This document shows positions 40,617 through 50,537 of a DNA stretch of 64,000 nucleotides, one piece after another (position 1 is the first letter of the stretch; the number at the start of each line of letters is the position of its first letter). The notes below the pieces were generated by a model that was not told the origin of the DNA, made no database searches, and was given only the letters and a program-made list of their open reading frames with translations. A program made the translations under genes and the position numbers. Origin of the DNA: Saccharomonospora marina XMU15 (lineage in GTDB: Bacteria; Actinomycetota; Actinomycetes; Mycobacteriales; Pseudonocardiaceae); the NCBI RefSeq assembly GCF_000244955.1, contig NZ_CM001439.1:5389234-5453233 (forward strand), read 5' to 3'.

Positions 40617-41899
40617 ATGGCAACCCAATCGTCCAGCCCGTTGGCCGACTGCCGTCACGCCGCTGGCTACACGCAGGAGTTCTTCGCCGACAAGCTGGGT
40701 GTCGACCGAACCACCGTCGGACGCTGGGAACGCGGTGTGCAATCTCCTCAACCGTGGCAACGTCCCGACCTCGCGAAAGTGCTGGCCATCAGCCTAGATC
40801 ATCTCGACGATCTACTCCGGCGAACGAAACGGCATTCAAACACGCCATCCAGGCTCAAGTCGTTCCTGACGTCAGGTCCTTCGTTGTCCCCGCCTCTCGC
40901 TGGCGCGCAGTGCGGCCAGTCGGGACTGGTCGACGTGTTCTCCGAGGATGACGCCGTGCACGCTGCTATCCCGCGCCTGCGGCGTGCGCTCGCCAGCATC
41001 GACCTCCCCGACGATGGACCGACTCGTTCCTTCGCCGAACTCGCGGCCGAGGTTTCAGGAATGATCGAGCAACGCCTGCAGGCGCGCTATGTGGAGATGG
41101 CCTGGCGTTTACCCGGCCTGATCTCCGAGTTGGCGCGTGCACACGCCGATACCCATCACAGTGCGCGCGAGGCCGCCATGCTGCTGACGCTCGCATTCCG
41201 AGCGGCCGATGGTGTGGCCTTCAAGTTCGGCTACCTCGACCTGTCCGCCCGCATCATCGACCTGATGCGAGTGTCTGCCCTGGCAGCCGAGGACCCGCTG
41301 CTGGTGGCCGCTGTCGCTTACGTGCGCATCGAGACCTTCTTCGCGACGGGCGATCTGGCGTCCGCTTCGCGACTGCTGATGGCTGCCGCCGACGAGCTAT
41401 CAGCCGACCTTGGCGTGTCGGCTTCCTCAGCTGCGGCTTACGGCGCCCTGCATATGCGAGCCGCCGTTGTCGCTGGCCGCGCTGGCAAGCCGGACGCGGC
41501 GATCACCTCGGCGAGGCCCATCGAGCTGCCCGCCAGGTGCCTGAAGGCGTCTACTTCGGCACGGCCTTCGGACCCGCATCGGTCCGTATCCACGAGCTCG
41601 CGGTCGCCGTCGAGATTGGCGACAGCCCAGCGGCGGTGGAGCGAGCAGCAGCCTGGCGTCCACCCGACCATCTCCCGGCCGAACGACGCTCGCACTACTA
41701 CATCGACCTCGCTCGGGCCCAGCTTCGCCTCGGCCACCATGAGGACGCCCAGCTTGGCCTGGAAGCCGCCCGCCGGATTGCCCCGCAGCACGTCCGCGAA
41801 CACCCCCAGGTTCGGCAGACGCTGTCGGCTCTGCTGCGAACCCACAAGTCACCCGACGACCGCCTGCTGCAGCTGGCCGCCTGGGCTCGCGCGTGTTGA
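40617..41899 (+). pseudogene. XRE-family TPR regulator, frameshifted (module copy 2)
   Basis: From ATG at 40617 (GAGTGAGGAG upstream): ADCRHAAGYTQEFFADKLGVDRTTVGRWERGVQSPQPWQRPDLAKVL is a clear XRE helix-turn-helix, followed by about 260 residues of helical repeats. Near 41500 the frame breaks: the first frame reads DAAITSARPIELP, while another frame gives ADHLGEAHRAARQVPEGVYFGTAFGPASVRIHELAVAVEIGD and continues to a natural end at 41899. A single-base change joins them. It is either a true pseudogene, phase variation or a sequencing error. Convergent with HAD copy 2. Confidence 0.75.
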
Positions 41900-41910
41900 C
41901 CGCTACCGGG

Positions 41911-42555
41911 CTATCGATCAAGCAGAAGTGTGGGTAGCTCGGCAAGCGAGTCGATCACCCAATCGGCGTTCTCCCTGACCACGGGGTCGTCGGCCCAGAG
42001 ATACCCCCACGGGCCACGCCGGATCAACGCGACGCGGAGACCGGTCGCCTTGGCAGGCAGCACGTCGTTGTCACGGTGATCACCGACATACACGATCTGA
42101 TCAGCCCGACCGGGCGCGACGTCAACCACGCGCTCGAAGAAACCGGGGTTCGGCTTCGCCACACCCCATTCGCCAGACGTGCCGACGTAATCCACGGGCA
42201 AATTTAATGCCCGCAACAGCTCGCCAGCCCGCGGAGTCTGGTTGCCTGCGACACCCACCCACAAGCCTGAAGCGCGGAGGACCGCCAAACTGGGCCGCAC
42301 ATCCGGGTACAGATCGCTGTCGTCGATCTGCTCTCCACACCCGGCCTCCTCCCGCAACTGCCGCTCACGAACCAGGTCAAAGCCAGGGCGAAAATACTCG
42401 AACGTCTCGACATTGTCCCGGCCCGCCGCCGTCACAGCACCGAGCACAGTCGAGAAGGTATGCGGAGACACCCCCATCCAGTCGGCCCACGCACGCCACT
42501 CGCGTGAATCGTCCAGCAGCGTCTCACCCACGTCGAACACCACCGCGCTGACCAT
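41911..42555 (-). CDS. HAD-superfamily hydrolase with altered motifs (module copy 2)
   Basis: 214 residues. Motif I is VFDVGETL, motif II VGVAGNQT, motif III VAKPNPGFF, motif IV IVYVGDHRDNDVLPA: the same Gly substitutions as in the paralogue at 38865, with similar caps (WADWMGVSPHTFSTVLGAVTAAG) and RRGPWGY near the end. By eye roughly half the residues are identical between the two. It lies 11 bp from the convergent XRE-TPR gene. Confidence 0.85.
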   Translation of the reverse strand: MVSAVVFDVGETLLDDSREWRAWADWMGVSPHTFSTVLGAVTAAGRDNVETFEYFRPGFDLVRERQLREEAGCGEQIDDSDLYPDVRPSLAVLRASGLWVGVAGNQTPRAGELLRALNLPVDYVGTSGEWGVAKPNPGFFERVVDVAPGRADQIVYVGDHRDNDVLPAKATGLRVALIRRGPWGYLWADDPVVRENADWVIDSLAELPTLLLDR

Positions 42556-43150
42556 GCCCCCATGACATCAGAACGGTCGGCTGCGCCGGTTGACCGCCCT
42601 CGGCCCGCGCATCAAAACCGACATCAACAGGACCGAGGGCAGGGTCACCCGCAGACGCTGTCGTAGGTGAACACGAATCTGCTGTGAATCTTCTCGAAAA
42701 CAGGGCGGCCAGGTGTCGCCGGATCCTGAAAACTGACCCCCTGTGGTACTCCGAAAGTTGACCCCCTCCTAGATCTTGGAGGGTGCTGAAGTTGGAGGAT
42801 TGGGCTGAGATCCGCCGCTTGTATCGGGCGGAGGGTGTGCCGATCAAGGAGATCGCGCGGCGGCTGGGGGTGGCGCGTAACACGGTGCGGGCGGCGCTGC
42901 GGTCGGACGGGCCGCCGAAGTACCAACGGGCGCGCCGTGGTTCGGTGGCCGACGCGTACGAGCCGCAGATTCGTGCGCTGTTGCGGGAGTGGCCGAGGAT
43001 GCCGACGCCGGTGATCTCGCAGCGGATCGGCTGGCCGTACTCGGAAGGGCCGTTGAAGAAGCTGCTGGCACGCATCCGCCCGGAGTACGTGGGTATCGAT
43101 CCGGTGGACCGGGTGACCTACCAGCCGGGCCTGCTGACCCAGTGCGATCT

Positions 43151-43515
43151 ACTTATCCGCGAACCGGCCACTGGTCACGTGGTCTGGAACGATGGCTTGC
43201 TGCTCGTAGACCCCTGAGTGCGATTGGGCCAGTAGTCCTCACCACAGGCCGTGGGCGGTCGGGCAGCAGCCTGCGGCGGCCGGATTCCGGTGTGTCTTCC
43301 GGGGTCCGGCCGCCGCGACCGGGTGGAATGTTCGTGGTTCGAGCCGCCCGCACGATCCGACGCCTCGTCATTCGCGAGTTTCGAGTTCTGACGTAGACCG
43401 GCGCCGTGCTGGTGCGCTGGGATCGCGAACAGCTCATCGGAGGCAAGCCCGTGAGGCTCGTAAGTAGGTCGCTGCGCGTTCTCGCCTGGATTTCGGACCA
43501 ACCGAACAACACCTG
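43151..43515 (+). ncRNA. Probable bridge-RNA region of the IS110 element
   Basis: The 365 bp between the left CT core and the transposase start have no plausible gene. In IS110-group elements the left non-coding end encodes a structured bridge RNA whose loops pair with target and donor DNA. Position, length and the exact CT-core insertion fit; the RNA loops themselves were not resolved by eye. Confidence 0.5.
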
Positions 43516-44778
43516 ATGTGGAGGGACGGATTGAACCGGTACTGTGGGATCGACTGGGCCGAGGGCCATCACGACATCGCGGTCATCGATAACGAGGGCA
43601 CGCTGCTATGCAAGAAGCGGATCGGCGACGACCCTGGCGGTCTGACCGAGCTGATCCAACTGCTCGCCGGTGTCGGAGACACGGACGAGGACCCGATTCC
43701 CGTCGCAATCGAAACACCACGGGGCCTGTTGGTCGCTGCGCTACGCGCGACGGGTCGGCCCGTTTTCGCGATCAACCCGATGGCCGTGGCTCGCTACCGC
43801 GAACGCTACACCGTCGCTCGCGCCAAGTCCGACCACGCTGACGCCATGACCTTGGCGAACATCCTGCGCGTCGATGCACACCTGCACCGCCGTCTTCCGG
43901 CCGACAGTGAGCTCGCCCAGGCCGTCGCGGTGCTCGCTCGCGCACAGCAAGACGCGGTCTGGCGGCGCATCAGGGCCGGCAACGAACTGCGATCGTTGCT
44001 GCGCGAGTACTACCCCGCGATGCTTGACGCCTTCGCAGCCAAGTCCGCTACCAACCTCGCCAAGCCCGAGGCGCGAGCGGTGCTTGCCATCGCCCCGACG
44101 CCGGCTCAGGCCATGAAGGTAACCAAGGCACGAGTGGCAGCGGCATTGCGTCGGGCGGGCCGTCGCCGGGGCGTCGAGCAGCTCGCCGCCACGATCGTCG
44201 ACAAGCTGCGGAAGCCTGGCCTGCGGCAACCGGCTCTGGTGGAGAAGGCGATGGGGCGCCAGGCATTGGTCTTGCTCGCGATGCTCGATACCGCCTGCAC
44301 CGGCGCCAACGACCTGGAGCAGGCCTCGGCCGAAGAGTTCCGCAAACACCCGGACCACGCCATCATCACAAGCTTCCCTGGTCTGGCCGATCTCACCGGA
44401 GCCCGCATTCTCGCCGAACTCGGCGATGACCGCACCCGATTCGGCGACGCCCGTGCGTTGAAGGCCTACGCCGGATCCGCTCCGGTCACCCGGGCGTCCG
44501 GCAAGGCCATTGCGATTACGCACAGACGCGTCAAGAACGACCGACTCGCTGCGGTCGGCTGGGTTTGGGGCACCACCCTCGTCGTTCTCCCGGGACCTGC
44601 GCAACAGCACTACCGACGCCGACGGGACCACGGCGACGCACACGCACCCGCGGTCCGTCACCTGTTCAATAAGATACTGGGCCAGCTCTACCACTGCCTA
44701 CAGACCGACCAGACCTACGACCCAATCAAGGCCTTCGGGCATCCAGACAGCGCACCGCGTGAACCCATAGCCACTTGA
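43516..44778 (+). CDS. IS110-family transposase (DEDD recombinase)
   Basis: 420 residues (a TTG start a few codons later is possible). The RuvC-like DEDD domain shows YCGIDWAEGHHDIAVID (first Asp), VAIETPRGLL (Glu) and YTVARAKSDHADAMTLANIL (two Asp). The C-terminal Tnp2 domain contains ITSFPGLADLTGARILAELGDDRTRFGDARALKAYAGSAPVTRASG, with the Ser implicated in strand exchange. It appears complete and could be active with its bridge RNA. Confidence 0.9.
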   Translation: MWRDGLNRYCGIDWAEGHHDIAVIDNEGTLLCKKRIGDDPGGLTELIQLLAGVGDTDEDPIPVAIETPRGLLVAALRATGRPVFAINPMAVARYRERYTVARAKSDHADAMTLANILRVDAHLHRRLPADSELAQAVAVLARAQQDAVWRRIRAGNELRSLLREYYPAMLDAFAAKSATNLAKPEARAVLAIAPTPAQAMKVTKARVAAALRRAGRRRGVEQLAATIVDKLRKPGLRQPALVEKAMGRQALVLLAMLDTACTGANDLEQASAEEFRKHPDHAIITSFPGLADLTGARILAELGDDRTRFGDARALKAYAGSAPVTRASGKAIAITHRRVKNDRLAAVGWVWGTTLVVLPGPAQQHYRRRRDHGDAHAPAVRHLFNKILGQLYHCLQTDQTYDPIKAFGHPDSAPREPIAT

Positions 44779-45832
44779 CAAATAGCCAAATCGGAGGTCT
44801 GTGGTTTCCCGCCGGTCGACGTTCCGCTCGGGTTCGGGCAGGTCGGGCGGCCGCCGGTGCTGGTCGTGGTGTCGGGCTACTCGCGGGTGATCACCGCGCG
44901 GATGCTTCCGTCACGACAGAGCCCGGACCTGCTGGCCGGGCACTGGGCGCTGATCAGCGGCTGGGGCCGAGTGCCTCGGGCGCTGGTGTGGGACAACGAG
45001 TCCGGGGTCGGGTAGTGGCGGGCGGGTCGGCCGCAGCTGACCGAGGCGATGAACGCCTTCCGTGGGACGCTCGGCATCAAGGTCATCCAGTGCCGTCCGG
45101 CCGATCCGGAGGCCAAGGGCCTGGTCGAGCGGGCCAACGGCTATCTGGAGACCTCGTTCCTTCCCGGCCGCAGCTTCACCGGTCCGGCGGACTTCAACGC
45201 CCAGCTCGCCGAATGGTTGGTCCGCGCCAACCAGCGCCAGCACCGCCGGCTCGGCTGCCGCCCGATCGAGCGGTGGGAAGCGGACACGGCCGCGATGCTT
45301 GAGTTGCCGCCGGTCGCTCCGGTGACCGGGTGGCGGTTGACCACCCGGCTGCCGCGCGATCATTACGTGCGGGTCGACTCCAACGACTACTCGGTGCACC
45401 CGACCGCGGTCGGCCGCCGGGTCGAGATCGTCGCTGATCTCGCGCAGGTGGTCGTGACCTTGCAGGGCAACGAGGTGGCCCGGCACGAGCGCTGCTGGGC
45501 CGATCACCAGAGCATCACCGACCCGCCACACGCGGCCGCGACCAGCGAGCTGCGGCAGGCACGCCGCCTGGTCGCGGTCCCGGCCATCGACACCGATGTC
45601 GAGCACCGCAGCCTGGCCAACTACGACCGCATGTTCGACCTCGACAACGAGGCCCTGCCCGGCAGCGAGGAGATCGCCTGATGGCCGCCAAGAGCACGAA
45701 CACGCGGCTCGGTTCCCGTTCTTGCTGATCACAGGTTGACTGCGGTCGGTGTGTCGTCGCCTGGACGTGGTGAAGCCCCTGGTGGCAGAGCTTTCGACCA
45801 AGATCGTTCCGCCAGAGCCAGGGGCTTCAAGG

Positions 45833-46366
45833 TGTTGTTCTATCGTGTCGCGCTGCCGTTGTCATCTCGGACCCTGAGGTTCGTGTCCGGGCTGATCCGT
45901 GTGCACCGCAAGGAGTTGGGCTCGGTGTGGCCCAAGCTCGACCCGGGCCAGCAGGCAAACACGCCAGGCACGGGGTGAACCTGCAGGTCATCGCCTCGCC
46001 CGACGGCGACTCCTCTGGGTCTCGGGCGATTTGCCCGGCAGCACCCACGACACCACGGCCGCACGGATCTGGAACATCCTCACCGCGCTCCGCGACGCCG
46101 GGCTGATCGCCCTCGGCGACAAGGGCTACCACGGCTACGACCGGACCGGGCAGCAGGTGATGACCCCGTACAAGGGCCGGAACAAGCCCGCATCGCAAAA
46201 AGACGCCAACCGAGCCCACACCCGCCTCCGCGGCCCCGGCGAACGCGCCCACGCCCAACTCAAGACCTGGCGCATCCTCCGCAAACCCCGCTGCTGCCCA
46301 CGCCGCACAGAACGCATCGCCAAAGCCATCCACGTCCTACAGAACTACGAGGTCACCGCAGGATGA
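45833..46366 (+). pseudogene. IS5-family transposase with internal deletion
   Basis: The N-terminal part LFYRVALPLSSRTLRFVSGLIRVHRKELGSVWPKLDPGQQ is joined to KHARHGVNLQVIASPDGD in another frame, then SGDLPGSTHDTTAARIWNIL, LGDKGYHGYDRTGQ and GERAHAQLKTWRILRKPRCCP to the end. About 100 residues in the middle are missing. It cut off istB at its left. Confidence 0.8.
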
Positions 46367-46521
46367 AAGCGCCGTGACCTGGCCCGCCCCTTGGTCTGCG
46401 TCGGCTTGGGGCCTGCTGAACCCCGCTACACATGGAGCAGCCGCGCTTCTCCCGGCCTCGCCCCGGCTCTGGCCACGCGAAAATGGCGGGCTGGTGCGCT
46501 CGCTGTCCGTCCACCTGTTAT

Positions 46522-46538
46522 GGTTGGTACATGCAACC
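46522..46538. promoter_or_regulatory. Dyad over the marR start codon
   Basis: GGTTG and CAACC arms, seven bases apart, straddle the ATG of the MarR gene at 46531. It is a possible autoregulatory operator. Evidence is symmetry and position only. Confidence 0.3.
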
Positions 46539-47025
46539 GCTTGGGTCGAAGGCCGACTTGGTCTCGGTGGAGTCCATCGAGCAGGAGCTGACTTTGTTGG
46601 TGCGGCGCGCCCAGAAGGTGCATCTGCGCGGGGGCCCGACCGAGCAGGTCGTGGAGAGGGCCGCCTACGGCATCCTTGCGTGGCTCCATGACACCGGCCC
46701 ACTGCGGCCCAGTGCGCTGGCAGCACACTTCCACCTGGACGCCTCGACGATCAGCCGGCAGGTCGCCTCCCTAGAGCAGGCCGGCCTGATCACGCGGGAA
46801 GCCGACACCGAGGACCGACGCGCCTTCCGGCTGCGGCTCACCGAGCGCGGCCGAGACGTCTTGACCACGACACGGGCGGAACGACGCGGTGTCGTCCGGA
46901 AGCTGCTGCAGTCGTGGTCGCCCGAGGATCTGGCGAGCTTCGCTTCCCTGCTCGCCGCGTTCAACGCCGGCATCGACAAGCACCTGGCTTCGGACCCGCA
47001 CAGCGCAGAACGGAGCCAGCGATGA
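46531..47025 (+). CDS. MarR-family regulator of the adjacent efflux pump
   Basis: 164 residues from ATG at 46531. Winged helix: AAYGILAWLHDTGPLRPSALAAHFHLDASTISRQVASLEQAGLITREADTEDRRAFRLRLTERG. It overlaps the MFS exporter gene by 4 bp (ATGA), so the regulator and pump form one operon. It probably represses the operon and is released by a drug or metabolite. Confidence 0.9.
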   Translation: MQPLGSKADLVSVESIEQELTLLVRRAQKVHLRGGPTEQVVERAAYGILAWLHDTGPLRPSALAAHFHLDASTISRQVASLEQAGLITREADTEDRRAFRLRLTERGRDVLTTTRAERRGVVRKLLQSWSPEDLASFASLLAAFNAGIDKHLASDPHSAERSQR

Positions 47026-48722
47026 GCACGCCGTCCTCCCCCGAAGCCGGTGCCCCGGAGACACCCGGCGAACAGGTGATGCCGGGGCTGACGCACCGGC
47101 AGATCCTCACCGTCCTGGTGGGGCTCATGATGGGGATGCTGGTCGCCGCCCTGTCCCAGACGATCGTGGCCACGGCGCTGCCCACCATCGTCGGTGAGCT
47201 CGGCGGCCAGGACCAGCTGGCCTGGGTCGTCTCGGCCACCTTGTTGACCTCGACCGCCTCCACACCGATCTGGGGCAAGCTGTCGGACCTGTACGGCCGC
47301 AAGATCATGTTCCAGTCCGCGATCGGGATCTTCCTAGTCTCCTCCCTGGCCTCGGGGTTCGCCCAGAACATGGGGCAACTCGTCGGATTTCGGGCCGTGA
47401 TGGGAGTCGGCGTTGGCGGGCTGATGGCACTGTCCCAGGCGATCATCGGTGACGTCGTCAGCCCCCGCGAACGCGGCCGCTACCAGGGCTACATCGGCTC
47501 GGTCTTCGGCCTGGCCACCGTCGCCGGGCCACTGCTCGGTGGCTTCCTGGTCGAGCACCTCTCGTGGCGGTGGACCTTCTGGGTCGGAATCCCCATCGGC
47601 ATCGCGGCCCTGGCGGTGACCGAACGTGTGCTGAAGCTGCCGTTCCCGCGCCGCAGGCGTGCCATCGACTGGTTGGGGGCGTTCTTCATCGTCGCCGGGA
47701 TCAGCGCCCTGCTGTTGATGCTCTCGCTCGGCGGCAAGGAGTTCGCCTGGAACTCGGGCTGGACCTACGGGCTGACCGCGGTCGCGGTGCTCATGCTCGC
47801 GCTCACCGTCTGGCAGGAGCGCCGGGCGGTCGAACCGATCATGCCCCCGCGACTGTTCGCCAACCACACCTTCGTCATCACCAGCCTGGCCGGTTTCGCG
47901 GTCGGGGTCGCCATGTTCGGCGCCATCATCTTCCTCCCGCAGTACCTGCAGATCGTCAAGGGCGAGTCACCCACCGCATCCGGCCTGCTGACGCTTCCCC
48001 TGATGGTCGGCCTGCTGGCCACATCCATCGCCTCCGGACGCCTGATCAGCCACACCGGCCGCTACAAGATCTACCCCGTCGTCGGCCTGTTGGTCGCCGT
48101 CCTGGGGCTGACGCTGATGAGCCGCATGTCAGTGGACACCTCGCTGTGGCTGGCCGGGGTGTTCATGTTCATCACCGGCGCAGGCATCGGCATGGTGATG
48201 CAGGTCCTCGTGCTGGCGACCCAGAACGCCGTGCCCCACGCCGACCTCGGCGTCGCGACCTCCGGAGCCACCTTCTTCCGCTCCCTCGGCGGCGCGATGG
48301 GAGTCGCGGTCTTCGGCGCACTGCTCACCCACCGCCTCCGCGACACCATCCCCGCGCAGCTCAAGGCGGCCGGGGTCACCGCCGACCAGATGCCCGCCGG
48401 GACTGCCACCCAGGGCAGCCCCGAACAGATCGCGGCGCTGCCCGAGCCCATCCATCTCGCAGTCACCACCGGGTTCGCCGAGGCGCTGCAAACCACCTTC
48501 CTCGCCGCCGTACCGTTCGCGCTGCTCGGGTTCGTCATCCTGCTCTTCCTACGCGAAACCCCGCTGCGACAGACCCACGGACACACCTCCGGCGAGGACC
48601 TCGCCACCGCATTCGAAACCGCGGTCGACCCCAACGCGCATCTCACCGACCACGAGAACCGACCCGGACCGGGCGAACTCTCCAGGAAGGTTGGTCGGGA
48701 GTGTCAGCGATCTTGTGGGTGA
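47022..48722 (+). CDS. DHA2-family (EmrB/QacA-type) MFS drug exporter with IS-derived C-terminus
   Basis: 566 residues, 14 membrane spans. Motif A is WGKLSDLYGRKIMF; motif C-like GLATVAGPLLGGFLVEHLSWRWTFWVGIP is typical of DHA2 antiporters that use protons to export drugs. The last residues (SRKVGRECQRSCG) are encoded by the terminal repeat of an IS256-type element at 48697, so the natural tail has been replaced. The loss is after the final span (FALLGFVILLFL), and the protein may still work. Confidence 0.92.
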   Translation: MSTPSSPEAGAPETPGEQVMPGLTHRQILTVLVGLMMGMLVAALSQTIVATALPTIVGELGGQDQLAWVVSATLLTSTASTPIWGKLSDLYGRKIMFQSAIGIFLVSSLASGFAQNMGQLVGFRAVMGVGVGGLMALSQAIIGDVVSPRERGRYQGYIGSVFGLATVAGPLLGGFLVEHLSWRWTFWVGIPIGIAALAVTERVLKLPFPRRRRAIDWLGAFFIVAGISALLLMLSLGGKEFAWNSGWTYGLTAVAVLMLALTVWQERRAVEPIMPPRLFANHTFVITSLAGFAVGVAMFGAIIFLPQYLQIVKGESPTASGLLTLPLMVGLLATSIASGRLISHTGRYKIYPVVGLLVAVLGLTLMSRMSVDTSLWLAGVFMFITGAGIGMVMQVLVLATQNAVPHADLGVATSGATFFRSLGGAMGVAVFGALLTHRLRDTIPAQLKAAGVTADQMPAGTATQGSPEQIAALPEPIHLAVTTGFAEALQTTFLAAVPFALLGFVILLFLRETPLRQTHGHTSGEDLATAFETAVDPNAHLTDHENRPGPGELSRKVGRECQRSCG

Positions 48723-50537
48723 TAGCGTGATCGCCTTGTCAGTGCTGCACGTCGAGTCGGTCGCCGTAATGCATGGCGAGCGTGTTCAACGCTTGTTTCC
48801 ATCCTACTACTTTTCCCGTGATATTTGAACGGTTTTTGAGTGGGTTTTTGGTCACGAGATGGAGCTCTTTGAGTGCGGCCTGCTCGTTGGGGAAATGGCT
48901 GCGGCATCGGGTGGCTCGCCGGAACCGGGAATTCAGGCTCTCGATCGCGTTCGTAGTATATACGAGCTTCCGTAACTCCGGCCGGTACGCCAGGAACGGA
49001 GTGAACTGTTCCCAGTTGCTGCGCGAGAGCCGGATCATCGCCGGGTAGGTATCCTCCTACTCGGCACAGAAATCAGTGAATTCCGCTTCCGCTGCCTCCT
49101 GGTTGGGTGCGGTGTAGATGAGCTTGAGTCGTTTCCTGATCGCCGACCAGTACTTTTTCGACGCGTACCGCAGGCTCGCCAGGACCAGGTGGACCACACA
49201 ACTGGACCTCCGCACGCGGCCACAACGCGGTGATCGCATCAGGCAGGCCTTTCAAGCCGTCGCAGGCCACGATCAGGATGTCTTCCACGCCACGGTTTTT
49301 GAGGTCGGGCAGGTGGTTCATCCAGCCCTTGGCACCCTCGCCGCCGGTACCGACCCACATCCCCAGCACGTCCCGCTCACCGGCCAGGGTGATCCCGACT
49401 GCGACGTAGATCGGCCGGTTCGCCACCTGCCCGTCCCGCACCTTCACAACAAGAGCGTCGATGAACACCGCCGCATACACCTGGCGGTTTCCAGTGGTCG
49501 TTGCGAATCCGGATAGGACGGATTTCGTATGCCTCAGGGTGCGTGGAACAAGGCGCCGGCAGCAGTTAAGCGGCGCTACTTTGAGTTGATCAGAACGGGG
49601 ATGTCGGGGTCGGCGGCCGCGCAGCGGGTGGGCGTGTCGCTGAGCTGCGGGTCGGTGTGGTTCCTCGACGCTGGTCAGGTGGCCTTCATCGAGAAGCCGA
49701 TCAGCTCGCGCTATTTCAGCCAGGACGACCGGATCGAGATCGCCGACGGCCTGGGCCGCGGTGAGCCGGTGAAGGAGATCGCGGCCCGTGTCGGCAAGAG
49801 CTACCAGAGCGTGTACCGTGAGATCGCTCGCAACCGCAAGGCCGACGGTAGCTATCAGCCGTGGTACGCGCACAACCAGGCATACCTACGGCGGCGACGT
49901 CCGAAAGCGCCACGGTTGAGCACCGACACGGCGTTGCAGGAACTGGTGAGTGCGAAGCTCTCGGCACGGTGGTCGCCGGGGCAGGTCAGCCGGTGGCTCC
50001 GGCGCCGGTGGCCCCGTCGACGTTCGTGGCACGTGTGCGCGGAAACGATCTATCAGGCCGTGTACGGCAAGCTGATCGCACCGCCCAGTCCGCGGTATCT
50101 CCGTACGGGGCGCGTTTACCGGCATCGTCGCGGACGTGGTCGTTCCCGAGAGGGTGCGTTGAAGCAGCTGACCGCGATGCGTTCCATCCACCAGCGACCC
50201 GTCAGCGTCGACGCTCGGCAACAGGCCGGACATTGGGAAGGTGACTTGATCATCGGCAAGAACCGCTCCGCGATCGCCACCCTGGTCGACCGCAAAACAC
50301 GGTTCACACTCTTGGTACGCCTGCCGCACGGGCACTCCGCCCAGCAGGCCGGCAACGCGCTGATCGCCGCACTGACGGCATCAATGACCAAGCTTCCCGA
50401 GCAACTCCGCAAGACGCTCACCTGGGACCGTGGCAAAGAGCTCTCTGGCCACGCTCAGTTCGCGCTCGACACGGGCACGAAGGTGTTCTTCGCCGACCCT
50501 CACTCGCCGTGGCAACGCGGTACGAACGAGAACACCT

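Larger units (their letters stand above)
43151..44800 (+). mobile_element. IS110-family element inserted in istA at a CT core
   Basis: The element is bounded by CT on both sides (GATCT at 43146-43150 and GGTCT at 44796-44800). Deleting one copy rebuilds the uninterrupted istA reading frame exactly. It carries one transposase gene and about 365 bp of non-coding DNA before it. A flanking CT core and no long terminal repeats are features of the IS110/IS621 group. Confidence 0.85.
42783..45681 (+). pseudogene. istA: istA, IS21-family transposase, split and stopped
   Basis: The N-terminal part (MLKLEDWAEIRRLYRAEGV, helix-turn-helix IKEIARRLGVARNTVRAAL) runs to QCDL near 43150. The remainder resumes at about 44799 as WFPPVDVPLGFGQVGRPP, VVSGYSRVITARMLPSR, WDNESGVG, then LVERANGYLETSFLPGR and the C-terminal domain to SEEIA. 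Removing the IS110 element restores a perfect reading QCDLWFPPVDVP. A separate in-frame TAG at 45013 (probably from CAG) also inactivates it. Confidence 0.85.
42726..45728 (+). mobile_element. IS21-family element, interrupted and truncated
   Basis: The left end shows the repeated transposase sites of this family (AACTGACCCCC at 42731 and AGTTGACCCCC at 42756). istA follows, split by an IS110 element. istB begins at 45681 (MAAKSTNTRLGS), overlapping the istA stop by one base, but breaks off after about 12 codons where an IS5-type remnant begins. It cannot move on its own. Confidence 0.75.

Noticed and set aside
43218-43515. Minus-strand ORFs in the IS110 left end
   Set aside because: They are short and lack family patterns; the region is better explained as non-coding and bridge-RNA encoding.
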